Origin: JABJAG01 sp038137215
GTDB lineage: Bacteria > Pseudomonadota > Alphaproteobacteria > UBA6615
DNA length: 64,000 bases
Direction of reading: 5' to 3'
Assembly: GCA_038137215.1 (NCBI GenBank)
Contig: JAYQBG010000010.1
Location: 1-64,000 of the forward strand
The translations under genes were made by a program, and so were the position numbers. The notes beneath the pieces were generated by a model, which did not search any database, was not told the DNA's origin, and saw only the letters and a program-made list of their open reading frames with translations. Positions 1-8,414 of this stretch are shown one piece after another. Positions within the stretch are counted from its first letter, which is position 1; every line of letters begins with the position of its first letter.

Positions 1-276
1 GACGGCGGCCTCGCCGCCTGGAAACAGGCCGGATTTCCGGTGCATTTCGACCGCCGCGCGCCAATCGATATCATGCGTCAGATGCAGATCACCGCAGGCA
101 GTCTGGTGGTACTGGGTGTCCTGCTGGCCCTGTTCGTGTCGCCCTGGTTTCTTTTGCTGTCCGGTTTCGTCGGTGCCGGACTGACCTTTGCCGGTATCAC
201 GGGCTGGTGCGGAATGGCACGACTTCTGGCCCGTATGCCTTGGAACCAGATCGGGACCGGCGCCGCGCCCGGCTAG
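1..276 (+). CDS. Rhodanese / DUF2892 (YgaP-like) membrane protein, C-terminal part
   Basis: The reading frame is open from base 1, so the start lies outside the window. The first residues (DGGLAAWKQAGFPV) match the end of a rhodanese sulfurtransferase domain. They are followed by a DUF2892 module with two hydrophobic segments and the conserved ending GWCGMARLLARMPWN. Rhodanese-DUF2892 fusions such as YgaP sit in the inner membrane and handle sulfane sulfur. The catalytic rhodanese Cys is not in the window. The stop TAG shares CTAG with the stop of the convergent dcp gene. Confidence 0.85.
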   Translation, partial: DGGLAAWKQAGFPVHFDRRAPIDIMRQMQITAGSLVVLGVLLALFVSPWFLLLSGFVGAGLTFAGITGWCGMARLLARMPWNQIGTGAAPG

Positions 277-2357
277 GCCAGCCCTTCCTTCTCGATCAGG
301 GCGTCCGGTGTCGGCAGCTTGCCGCGATAGGCGATATAGGCCTCCTCCGGGTCCATCGAGCCACCCGATGAATAGATGTGGCGGTGAAGCTTTGCCGCCG
401 TCTCGGGGTGGAAGGGATCGCCGGTCTCCTCGAAGGCCCGGAACGCATCGGAGTCGAGGACACCCGACCACATGTAGGAATAATAGCCGGCCGCATAGCC
501 GTCGCCCGAGAAGACATGGGCGAAATGCAGGGTCGCGTGGCGCATCACGATTTCCTCGGGCATGCCGATCTCCGACAGGACCCCGGCCTCGAAGGCCTGC
601 GGATCGATATCGGCGGACTGGTCCGGATCGAGAGCGTGGAACGCCATATCGACCAGCGCCGATGAGGTGAATTCCACATTGGCAAAGCCCTTGTTGAACT
701 TGCCGGCCGCTCGCAGTTTCTCGACCAGCGCATCGGGGATGGGCTCTCCGGTCTCGTAGTGCACCGCATAGGTCTGCAACACATCGGGAACGGTCAGCCA
801 GTGTTCGAACAGCTGCGAGGGCAACTCTACGAAATCACGACTGACCGATGTGCCCGAGATCGACGGATAGGTGACGTCCGAGAGCATGCCATGAAGCGCA
901 TGACCGAACTCGTGGAACAGCGTGCGCGCATCGTCCATGGTGATCAGGACCGGCGCACCGGGCGCCGCCTTGGCGAAATTCATGACATTGATCACGAAGG
1001 GGATCTGCTCTCCATCTCCGTTGTCACCAGCCAGACGGTGCTGATCCTGGAACGAACTCATCCAGGCACCCGAACGCTTGGAGGCCCGGGCGAAATAGTC
1101 CCCCAGGAACACCGCGATGCGTTCCCCGTCCGCGTTCAGGACCTCGAAGACCCGCACATCGGGATGATAGGCCTGCACATCCTCATGCCGCCGGATGGTG
1201 ATACCAAAGAGCCTCTCGGCGGTTGCAAAAGCGGCCTCGATCATTTTTTCAAGTTGCAGGTAGGGCTTGATCTCGGAATCGTTCAGGTCGTAGCGGGCAG
1301 CGCGGACCTTTTCCGCGTAGTAGCGCCAGTCCCATGGCGCGACCGCATGATTACGCCCCTCATCAGCGATGAGTTCTGCCAGATCGGCGGCTTCCTCACC
1401 GGCGCGTTTCCGCGCCTTGTCCCACATCGTATCGAGCAGAGACCGCACATTCTCCGGGGTCTTCGCCATGGTGTTGTCGAGCTTCAAATGGGCGAAGGTT
1501 TCATAGCCGAGCAACGCCGCCTTCTCCGCCCGCAGCTTCACCATCTCCGCCACAATCGGCCGATTGTCCCGCGCACCTGCGCCGGTCCCGCGCGCCGTCC
1601 AGGCCCGGAAGGCCTCCTCACGCAGGTCACGGCGGTCCGAAAAGGTCAGAAACGGCTCGATGATCGAGCGTGACAGGGTAACCGCATGTTTGCCGGGATG
1701 CCGGCGTTCCTCGGCCGCCGCCGCCATGCCCGATACCAGAAACTCCGGCAGGCCGACCAGGTCCTCGGGGCTTTCGAGGACCAGCGCATAGGCGCTCTCA
1801 TCGGCGAGAACATTCTGGGAGAAGGCCGTGCCCAGGCTCGCCAGCCGCTCATTGATCGCGGCGAGTTTCTTCTGGTCGGTATCTTCCAGCTGGGCGCCCG
1901 AGCGCACAAAAGACTTCCAGGTCAGTTCCAGCACCCGTCCCGCCTCGGCATCCAGTCCCAGGCTGTTACGGGCCTGGTAGAGCGTGTCCACACGCGAAAA
2001 CAGGGCGCGGTTCATCGAGATCGCCGACGCGTGCCGCGCCATTTCCGGCGCGAGCTTGCGTTCGAGTTCCTGGATCGTCTCGTTGGTGTTTGCACCAGAC
2101 AGGTTCCAGAAGATGCTCGCCGCCCGGTCCAGCAATCCCCCGGCGCGCTCCAGCGCGACAATGGTGTTCTCGAAACTCGGCGCATCGGGATTGTCCGCAA
2201 TGGCATCGATCTCCGCCAGGTGGGCGGGCAAGGCAACTGCGAAAGCCGCGTCGAAATCCCGGTCCTCGATCTTGTCGAAGGCCGGCAGGCCGAGGGGGCC
2301 ATCCCATGTCAGAATGGCCGGATTGACGTCAGCAAGCGTTGGCGCGGCAGAGGACAT
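273..2357 (-). CDS. dcp: M3-family peptidyl-dipeptidase
   Basis: A 694-residue M3 zinc metallopeptidase. The metal-binding HEFGH motif lies at about residues 480-484 (FHEFGHALHG), with the downstream acidic region FVELPSQLFEHW supplying the third ligand area. The N-terminus (NPAILTWDGPLGLPAFDKI) and the ending (GGSMDPEEAYIAYRGKLP) are typical of Dcp rather than oligopeptidase A, and the length fits the family (about 680-700). Dcp removes C-terminal dipeptides in the cytoplasm. No signal peptide is seen. It appears to be a single-gene unit with the start ATG at 2357. OpdA/PrlC is the main alternative assignment. Confidence 0.9.
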   Translation of the reverse strand: MSSAAPTLADVNPAILTWDGPLGLPAFDKIEDRDFDAAFAVALPAHLAEIDAIADNPDAPSFENTIVALERAGGLLDRAASIFWNLSGANTNETIQELERKLAPEMARHASAISMNRALFSRVDTLYQARNSLGLDAEAGRVLELTWKSFVRSGAQLEDTDQKKLAAINERLASLGTAFSQNVLADESAYALVLESPEDLVGLPEFLVSGMAAAAEERRHPGKHAVTLSRSIIEPFLTFSDRRDLREEAFRAWTARGTGAGARDNRPIVAEMVKLRAEKAALLGYETFAHLKLDNTMAKTPENVRSLLDTMWDKARKRAGEEAADLAELIADEGRNHAVAPWDWRYYAEKVRAARYDLNDSEIKPYLQLEKMIEAAFATAERLFGITIRRHEDVQAYHPDVRVFEVLNADGERIAVFLGDYFARASKRSGAWMSSFQDQHRLAGDNGDGEQIPFVINVMNFAKAAPGAPVLITMDDARTLFHEFGHALHGMLSDVTYPSISGTSVSRDFVELPSQLFEHWLTVPDVLQTYAVHYETGEPIPDALVEKLRAAGKFNKGFANVEFTSSALVDMAFHALDPDQSADIDPQAFEAGVLSEIGMPEEIVMRHATLHFAHVFSGDGYAAGYYSYMWSGVLDSDAFRAFEETGDPFHPETAAKLHRHIYSSGGSMDPEEAYIAYRGKLPTPDALIEKEGLA

Positions 2358-2463
2358 GTAGCTGTTTCCCGTTGATAGACACTGGAGTGGATCCTGCCCC
2401 TCAAGATGAGGGTTCGCCCGTCAATTACCAGCCCCGTTGCCCGGTTATGTTCGGGATCGTGAC

Positions 2464-3420
2464 TTAGCCCGCTTCGGCCCGGTGCGTATAGGTCGCATCG
2501 AGGCGTGATTTCAGATAGTCGGCGCCCGAAATGGGCTCGTAGCGCGGCGGGCGCTCCGGGCTCCGGCAGGTCGGCAGGCATGCCACGACGGCATCCGGAT
2601 TCGGGTCGAGGAAAAACGCCGCCGAATAACGCTCCTGCCCGGCCGCGTTGGTGACACGGTGGGGTGTGGAGACATAGATGTCGTTCGACCACCGCATCAG
2701 GCAGTATCCGATATTGCAGACGAAGGCACCTTCGATCAGCGGCGCAGGAACCCAGCGCCCATCGCGGGTCTGCACCTCGAGCCCGGCCACACCATCCACC
2801 GCCAGGATGGTGACATTGCCATAACCAGTATGGGCGCCCGCCCCGATTTGTCCGGGTTCCGGGTCCGCGATCTGCGGCGGATAACGCAGCAGACGCAGGG
2901 TGGACATGGGCTTGTCGAACATCGGCGCGAAATAGTCTTCGGGCAGGCCCAGATCGATGGCAAAGGCCCGATGCAACTGCAGGCCCAGGCTCCAGCACCG
3001 GTCGAAATAGTCGAGCATGTTCTCGCGCCAATCCGGCAGGTCCGGCCAGAGGTTCACACCGCGAAAGGGCACACCGGCCAGCAGTTCCGGATCGTCCCCG
3101 GCGAGCTCCAGCCCGATGTTGAACGCCTCTTTGAGGTCGGACGGCATGTCGGGATCGAGCAACTCCTCACCCATGCCGACATAGCCGCGATTGTGAGGTG
3201 ATTATTTGATCGAGGCCGCGTCCTTGATCGCGGACGGGGCTGCGAAGAAGCGCCGGGATTCGGAAAACAGCCGCGCGGACACCGCATCGGGAATGCCGTG
3301 CCCGGTGATTTAGAAAAAGCCGATGCCGCGACAGGCCGTACCGATCTCTGCCGCCACGCGCGGCACATCGGTGTCGGAGATCAGATCGGATATATCGATA
3401 ATCGGGATATCTTCGCCCAA
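2464..3420 (-). pseudogene. Isopenicillin-N-synthase-like 2OG/Fe(II) oxygenase, broken
   Basis: One uninterrupted frame from a TTG at 3420 (preceded by GGAGGACGCC) encodes an IPNS-family protein of normal length (318 codons plus stop), but with two in-frame TAA stops. One is at 3310-3312 in GFF*ITGHGIPDAV, where family members usually have Tyr; the other is at 3202-3204 in IK*SPHNRGYVG. The usual iron-binding HxD appears as HTG (Gly codon at 2824-2826), while the distal His (TPHRV) and the RxS 2OG motif (RYSAAFF) remain. The longest intact piece starts at ATG 3174 and lacks the N-terminal domain. Three damaging changes suggest genuine decay, although draft-sequence error is possible. Confidence 0.85.
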
Positions 3421-3583
3421 GGCGTCCTCCTGCTGAATTTGCGGCAACCTGCCATCCTCTGTCAGCAACCTGCATACCAACTTGAAATGCCGGAAACCGG
3501 CCCGTCCGAGGGAGAATTAAAAGTTCCGTGGCGAAACAGCTGCCCAGAAAGAAGGCAATCGCGCACTCAACGGTCAATCACGG

Positions 3584-4222
3584 TCATGACTTCGGCGTGT
3601 CGAAGGCCCGGTCGCCCGCATCTCCCAGGCCCGGAACGATGTAGCCGTTCTCGTCGAGCCGCTCGTCCAGCGCGCCCACCAAGACCGAAACATCCGGGTG
3701 CGCGTCCGCCAGTTTGGCCAGCCCCTCGGGCGCGGCGAGGATCGAAATCAGCCGCATGTCGCGCACGCCCTTTTCCTTCAGGCGCGCAATCGCTGCCGAA
3801 CTGGAATTCGCCGTGGCCAGCATCGGATCGACGATCAGGCACTTGCGTGCGGCGATGTCCGGCGGACCGTTGTAGGAGTACTCGACGGCTTCCAGCGTGT
3901 CGTGATCGCGGTACATCCCGATATGGGCGACCGAAGCCGTGGGAATCAGATCCAGCAACCCGTCGAGCATCGCGTTTCCGGCCCGCAGGATCGAGACCAG
4001 AACCGGCTGCGGTTCGGCCAAGACCTGCGCGGTCATCGGCGCCATGGGCGTTTCGATCGCCCGGTCGGCGAGCGCCAGATCGCGGGTGGCCTCATAGGCC
4101 ATCAGCTGGGCAATTTCCCGGACAAGCGCCCGGAACACCACCGGACGCGTCTCCCGGTCCCGCAGCAGGTTGATCTTGTGCCGCAGAAGCGGGTGGTCGA
4201 GCACGGTGTGATTGACGGTCAT
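3584..4222 (-). CDS. upp: Uracil phosphoribosyltransferase
   Basis: A 212-residue protein converting uracil plus PRPP to UMP in pyrimidine salvage, cytoplasmic. The N-terminus (HPLLRHKINLLRDRETRPVVFR) and the PRPP-binding loop LIVDPMLATANSS at about residue 130 identify it. Most homologues read DPMLATGGS, so the two glycines are replaced by Ala-Asn here. The C-terminal GLGDAGDRAFDT is the canonical family ending. The frame stays open far upstream, but homology begins at the ATG at 4222, which I take as the start. The gene is monocistronic, and no purine or pyrimidine genes adjoin it. Confidence 0.93.
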   Translation of the reverse strand: MTVNHTVLDHPLLRHKINLLRDRETRPVVFRALVREIAQLMAYEATRDLALADRAIETPMAPMTAQVLAEPQPVLVSILRAGNAMLDGLLDLIPTASVAHIGMYRDHDTLEAVEYSYNGPPDIAARKCLIVDPMLATANSSSAAIARLKEKGVRDMRLISILAAPEGLAKLADAHPDVSVLVGALDERLDENGYIVPGLGDAGDRAFDTPKS

Positions 4223-4393
4223 GAAAGCCTCCCCGAATTCATCGGCCCCCGATGTAGCGCGGTCGGCCCGAAATTGCGAGACGCGCCCCGCCCGGCCTGT
4301 TGATAGGCCGGTTGATAGGCAAGTCCCGCCTCTGTCATTCTGCCAGCCGCAATTCGCACTCCGATCCGAAATTCTGACCCGCAGGAACCCGAT

Positions 4394-6154
4394 GTGAGCC
4401 CCACCGACCACCTCACAACCCGACAGATCGAACGCGAGGACCGGGGCGACGGATCGGTCCTGCTGCACAACCGGACCCCCCTGCCCGATCCGCTTCCCGA
4501 CCCGCTGGACCGCTGGAACATCTGCGTTGCGGACGATCCGGAGGCAACGTTTGTCAGTTCGCGCAACGGCCAAGCCATCGACACCCGGTCTTATGGCGAG
4601 ATGGACGCGTTCTCTGACAGTGTCGCGCATGTTCTTGGAACGGCGGGTCTGACAAAGGGTGACCGGATTGCCGTGCTCGGAGGTGCCGGGATCACCCACG
4701 CGGCTATCAAGCTGGCGGCCCTGAAAGCCGGGCTGGTGCATGTCCCCCTCGCCCCCATGCTGGCCGACAGCGATCACGGGCGGGCGCGCCTGACAGCGGC
4801 GCGTCAGGCCGTCACGCCCCGCCTGACCATCGACCTGACCGGCAAGCTTGACGATGAGAACGACGCATCGATGACCGCCCGGGATTTTGAAAATCTGCCC
4901 ACTGCAGAGCCTTTCAGCGCTACGCCGGCCACGCCCGATGATCCCGCCGCGATCTACTTCACCTCCGGCTCGACCGGGGATCCGAAAGGCGTTCTGATCA
5001 CCCGCGCCATGATCGCCTCGAACCAGGCGGCCTATGCCGCCCATTGGCCGTTTCTCACGCGACGGCGCCCGGTGCTGATCGACTGGCTGCCCTGGCATCA
5101 TGTGTTCGGCGGGCTGGACAATTTCTACAAGATGATCTGGAACGGCGGGGCCTATCACATGGAATCCCCGCCCAGCGCGGACCAGATGGACGCGATGGCA
5201 CAGCGCATCCGGGACGTGCGGCCGACCATTCACATCAACGTGCCCTATGGGATCGACCTGCTGCTCGACCATCTGGCCCATGACGCCAAAACAAGCGCCG
5301 CCCTGTTCGCACGGCTCGACCTGATTTTCTTTGCCGGTGCGGGCATGGGCGCGGAGACCTGGCGGCGCCTTCGCGAGACGGTCACGGCCCATGCATCCGA
5401 CGCCGGCACATCGCCGCTGGTCGTCTCCGGCTATGGCGCGACCGAGGCCGCCTCGACCATGTGTCTGGGCCACGAACCGGCCACCATCACCAGCGAGATC
5501 GGCCTACCCCTGCCCGGCCACACGGTGAAACTGGCCCCGGTGGAGGATGCAACGGAAATTCGCTTCAGAGGTCCCAACGTGGCGCCGGGCTATATCGGTG
5601 CGGACGGCCTCGATCCTCTGGATCTCGATGCAGAAGGCGATTTGCGCACCGGCGATCTCGGCCGTGCGCTCCACCCGGGCGAGCCGGAACGGGGCCTGTG
5701 CTTCGACGGACGCCTGGCGGAGGATTTCAAACTCACCACCGGCACAAGGGTGAAGGTGGGCGCATTGCGCCATGCCATTCTGGCTGCCGGGGCGCCCCAT
5801 CTGCAGGATGTGGCCATCGCCGGCGCCGAGCGGGACCGGGTGGCGCTGATCCTGTTTCCGACAGAGTCCGCACAGAAAACGCTCGGCCATGCGCAGCTGA
5901 CCGCCGCCCTGGCATCGGCGCTGGCCGCGCACAACCGGGCGCAGCCCGGAACCTCCACATCCGTTTACAGCGCCGCGCTGGCCGACAGCCCACCCGACCG
6001 CAGTGCCGGCGAAATCACCGACAAGGGTCACCTTGCCCAGGCCCGCTGCCTGAAAAACCGGGCTGCGCTCGTCGAACAGCTTTATGCCTCACCGGCGCCG
6101 CGGGGCGTATTTCACCCCGGCGACGCATCCAAGACCGGAGACTCCGCCCCATGA
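4394..6154 (+). CDS. Feruloyl-CoA-synthetase-like AMP-binding ligase
   Basis: A 586-residue ANL-family acyl-CoA ligase that activates a carboxylate via an acyl-adenylate. Visible motifs are the P-loop YFTSGSTGDPKGV (about residue 194), DWLPWHHVFGG, GYGATEA, LRTGDLG and a C-terminal Lys region EITDKG. The DWLPWxHxFGG box, and DFKLTTGTRVKVGALR where other families have the GRxKxxI hinge, are characteristic of feruloyl-CoA synthases. It starts at GTG 4394; an overlapping ATG at 4392 is out of frame. It overlaps the next gene by ATGA. The substrate is inferred to be a hydroxycinnamate or another aryl acid and is not proven. Confidence 0.8.
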   Translation: MSPTDHLTTRQIEREDRGDGSVLLHNRTPLPDPLPDPLDRWNICVADDPEATFVSSRNGQAIDTRSYGEMDAFSDSVAHVLGTAGLTKGDRIAVLGGAGITHAAIKLAALKAGLVHVPLAPMLADSDHGRARLTAARQAVTPRLTIDLTGKLDDENDASMTARDFENLPTAEPFSATPATPDDPAAIYFTSGSTGDPKGVLITRAMIASNQAAYAAHWPFLTRRRPVLIDWLPWHHVFGGLDNFYKMIWNGGAYHMESPPSADQMDAMAQRIRDVRPTIHINVPYGIDLLLDHLAHDAKTSAALFARLDLIFFAGAGMGAETWRRLRETVTAHASDAGTSPLVVSGYGATEAASTMCLGHEPATITSEIGLPLPGHTVKLAPVEDATEIRFRGPNVAPGYIGADGLDPLDLDAEGDLRTGDLGRALHPGEPERGLCFDGRLAEDFKLTTGTRVKVGALRHAILAAGAPHLQDVAIAGAERDRVALILFPTESAQKTLGHAQLTAALASALAAHNRAQPGTSTSVYSAALADSPPDRSAGEITDKGHLAQARCLKNRAALVEQLYASPAPRGVFHPGDASKTGDSAP

Positions 6155-6966
6155 CCGACAATCCCGTACTGCGCATCGAGCGCGACCCGGACGACGCCTT
6201 CGCGACCTTCGTGATGAACCGGCCCGATAAGCTCAACGCGCTCGACCTCGAACTGCTCGACGCACTGGATGCGGCCATCCGCGATGCCCAGCGCGACCCG
6301 GATATCCGCGCCATCATCCTGACCGGTGAAGGCCGGTCCTTCACCACCGGCTTCGATCTGATCAGCGATGATTTCGAGATGGATACGGAAGCCTGGCGCG
6401 CCGACATGAGCGCGAACTGCGAACGGCTGCGTGCCATCTGGAACTCGGATGTTCCGGTGATCGCGGCAATCAACGGCTTCGCGCTCGCGGGCGGGCTGGA
6501 ACTAGCGATGTGCTGCGATCTCGCCATCGCCTCCGAAAACGCCATGCTGGGCGAACCGGAAGTCCGCCACGCCTCGGGCCCGCCCTCCCTGATGATGCCC
6601 TGGACCGTACCGATCCGGCATGTGCGCTGGCTGATGTACACCGGAGACATGATCGACGGACGGGAGGCCGAACGTATTCATCTGGTCAACCGGGCTGTCC
6701 CCGCCGATCAGCTGATGGACGAAGCCAAGAAACTGGCCCGTAAGCTCGCGCGGATGCCCGGTTCGGCCATCAAGCTCGCCAAGGCCTCGATAAATCACCA
6801 GCAGGAAAGCGCCGGCCTGACGAGTTCCTGGCTCTACAATGTGGAGGTCATCTCGACCTTGCACGCCTCGGGACCCGGGCGCGAATGGATGCGCAAGCTG
6901 AAGGAAAAACCGCTCAAGGAATTCCTGAAGGAACGCGAAATGCCGTTCCGCGATCTCGACGACTAG
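6151..6966 (+). CDS. Enoyl-CoA hydratase/isomerase (crotonase) family protein
   Basis: A 271-residue crotonase, translationally coupled to the preceding ligase through the ATGA overlap at 6151-6154. The first oxyanion-hole motif (RSFTTGFDL), the second (NGFALAGGLELAMCCDLAIAS) and the acidic GEPEVRHASGPP loop are present. In feruloyl-CoA hydratase/lyase systems the ligase and a crotonase of this size act consecutively to shorten the hydroxycinnamoyl side chain, so this is a plausible second step. A general enoyl-CoA hydratase is equally compatible with the motifs. No vanillin dehydrogenase gene is nearby. Confidence 0.8.
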   Translation: MTDNPVLRIERDPDDAFATFVMNRPDKLNALDLELLDALDAAIRDAQRDPDIRAIILTGEGRSFTTGFDLISDDFEMDTEAWRADMSANCERLRAIWNSDVPVIAAINGFALAGGLELAMCCDLAIASENAMLGEPEVRHASGPPSLMMPWTVPIRHVRWLMYTGDMIDGREAERIHLVNRAVPADQLMDEAKKLARKLARMPGSAIKLAKASINHQQESAGLTSSWLYNVEVISTLHASGPGREWMRKLKEKPLKEFLKEREMPFRDLDD

Positions 6967-6975
6967 AGAGACACG

Positions 6976-7605
6976 CTAACCGGCGTTGCGGCGGCTGAGG
7001 CTTTCGAAGGTATCGATCACCGTCGCCGCATCGACCACGTCGGCGTAGCGGCGCTCGACATCGCGCAGATTGGACTGGTGGGGCTCATCCTCGTGATCTC
7101 CCACACAGTCCTCGGGCACGATGGTCCGGAAGCCGAGGCTGAACGCATCGATCACCGAGGCGCGCACACAGCCCGAGGTGATGCAGCCGGTCACGATCAC
7201 CGTGTCCACACCATGCTTGATCAGGAACGGGGCGACCGGCGTGTTGAAGAAGATCGACGGCCCGCCCTTCATCACCACGAGGTCCGGTTCGGCGCCTGCG
7301 ATGCGCGGATCCAGTTCGACAGAGGGGTGTCCCTCGATGAGGTCCTCGCGCAGGGGCTCGATCTTCCAGTGGGGCATGGCGGCCGGGCTGTCATAGCCCA
7401 TCACACAGGCCGCGATCGGGAACCCCGCATCCTTGGCTGCCTTCATAACATCGACGGTCCGGTTGACCGCGACATCGATCATCGGTGCACCGCCCATGCG
7501 GAATTCGGGGTCGGTAAAGCCCCGCTGAAAATCGACGACCACGACCCCGGGGCGCTGTCCCCAGCCCACCGCACGGTCGCCATAGCCCCGTTCTGCATAA
7601 TCCAT
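6976..7605 (-). CDS. Isochorismatase-family hydrolase, N-carbamoylsarcosine amidase-like
   Basis: A 209-residue cysteine hydrolase. The catalytic triad can be read as D25 (VVVVDFQRG), K113 (MKGGPSIF) and C146 (TGCITSGCVRAS). The block SGCVRASVIDAF...EDCVGDHEDEPHQSNLRDV resembles N-carbamoylsarcosine amidohydrolase and maleamate amidase (NicF) more than true isochorismatases. The start ATG at 7605 has GGAGG seven bases upstream, so the longer open frame is not used. It lies divergent from the GST-hyuA-hyuB cluster. An amidase releasing ammonia and CO2 from an N-carbamoyl amino acid would fit hydantoin catabolism. Confidence 0.8.
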   Translation of the reverse strand: MDYAERGYGDRAVGWGQRPGVVVVDFQRGFTDPEFRMGGAPMIDVAVNRTVDVMKAAKDAGFPIAACVMGYDSPAAMPHWKIEPLREDLIEGHPSVELDPRIAGAEPDLVVMKGGPSIFFNTPVAPFLIKHGVDTVIVTGCITSGCVRASVIDAFSLGFRTIVPEDCVGDHEDEPHQSNLRDVERRYADVVDAATVIDTFESLSRRNAG

Positions 7606-7641
7606 TGCACCGCCTCCGTTGCGTTGTGATCTTCCGTACCA

Positions 7642-7657
7642 GAGTATTGTTCCGTGA
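7642..7657 (+). promoter_or_regulatory. Motif GAGTATTGTTCCGTGA, copy 1
   Basis: A 16-base element in the divergent region between the isochorismatase-like gene and the GST gene, 40 bases before the GST start. A copy identical at 14 of 16 positions lies before hyuA (8332-8347), in the same orientation. This could be a shared operator. It has been seen only twice in this window, so its function is an inference. Confidence 0.35.
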
Positions 7658-7697
7658 CGCAAAATATTCATGACCAGACTGAGACCTGGAGACATCC

Positions 7698-8294
7698 ATG
7701 AAACTCTACATGACCGAGATGTCCGGCAATTCCTTCAAGGTCCGGGTGCTCGCCTCGATCCTGAACGTGCCTTACGAAAACATCCGGATCGACTGGGAGA
7801 ACAACGCCCACAAGTCGCCGGCGTTTCTGGCTCTCAATCCACGCGGCCAGGTTCCGGTCATGGAGATCGAAGACAGGGTGTTCTGGGATTCGACAGCACA
7901 TCTTGTCTATATCGCCCGCAAATATGGTGGCGAGACATGGCTGCCGGGCGATCCGCTGCACATGGCCGAAATCATGCAGTGGATGTCCTTTGCCCAGAAC
8001 GAGGTCCAGTTCGGGCTGCAATGGGCGCGCGGTGTCACCATCTACAACCGGCGTCCGGAAAGTTTTGAAGGCTATCTGCAGGATGGCAAGCTGGCCCTCG
8101 ACGTGCTGGAGCAACAGCTTTCGCGCACCGGCGACTGGCTGGCCCTGGGCCGCGCCACCCTCGCCGAGATCGCATGCTATCCCTATGTGAAGCGCGCGCC
8201 GGAGGGCGACCTGCCGCTCGACGACTATCCGGCCATCCGCGGCTGGCTGGCGCGCTGTGAAGCCCTGCCCGGCTGGATCGGGATGGACCCCTAA
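7698..8294 (+). CDS. Glutathione S-transferase family protein
   Basis: A 198-residue protein with an N-terminal thioredoxin-like GST domain (MKLYMTEMSGNSFKVRVLASI, with the cis-Pro GQVPVMEIEDRVFWDSTAHLVYIARKYG at about residues 54-80) and an alpha-helical C-domain ending DYPAIRGWLARCEALPGW. The usual N-terminal catalytic Ser is replaced by a TEMSGNS stretch, with Ser9 or Ser12 as candidates. It is cytosolic. It precedes hyuA on the same strand and may serve in detoxification or in isomerisation of a catabolic intermediate. The substrate is not deducible. Confidence 0.85.
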   Translation: MKLYMTEMSGNSFKVRVLASILNVPYENIRIDWENNAHKSPAFLALNPRGQVPVMEIEDRVFWDSTAHLVYIARKYGGETWLPGDPLHMAEIMQWMSFAQNEVQFGLQWARGVTIYNRRPESFEGYLQDGKLALDVLEQQLSRTGDWLALGRATLAEIACYPYVKRAPEGDLPLDDYPAIRGWLARCEALPGWIGMDP

Positions 8295-8331
8295 TTTACC
8301 CCCGGCCATTGCGTCCCGTGCCCTTGTGTTG

Positions 8332-8347
8332 GAGTATTCTTCCCTGA
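8332..8347 (+). promoter_or_regulatory. Motif GAGTATTCTTCCCTGA, copy 2
   Basis: The second copy of the 16-base element described before the GST gene. It differs at two positions and sits 67 bases upstream of the hyuA start, in the 120-base GST-hyuA interval. The spacing suggests a promoter-proximal operator, but this is unproven. Confidence 0.35.
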
Positions 8348-8414
8348 TGTATAAGGCATTCATGCCGCAACCGAAAAACGGGCGGCATCACAGGGCGTTT
8401 GGGAGAGTTTCAGT

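Noticed and set aside
759..1673. A 304-codon plus-strand open frame opposite dcp
   Set aside because: It is antisense to a clear peptidase gene with full-length motifs; high GC content produces such shadows.
3584..5473. A long minus-strand open frame of 629 codons
   Set aside because: Only the last 212 codons (from 4222) match a family, uracil phosphoribosyltransferase; the rest is antisense to the AMP-binding ligase.
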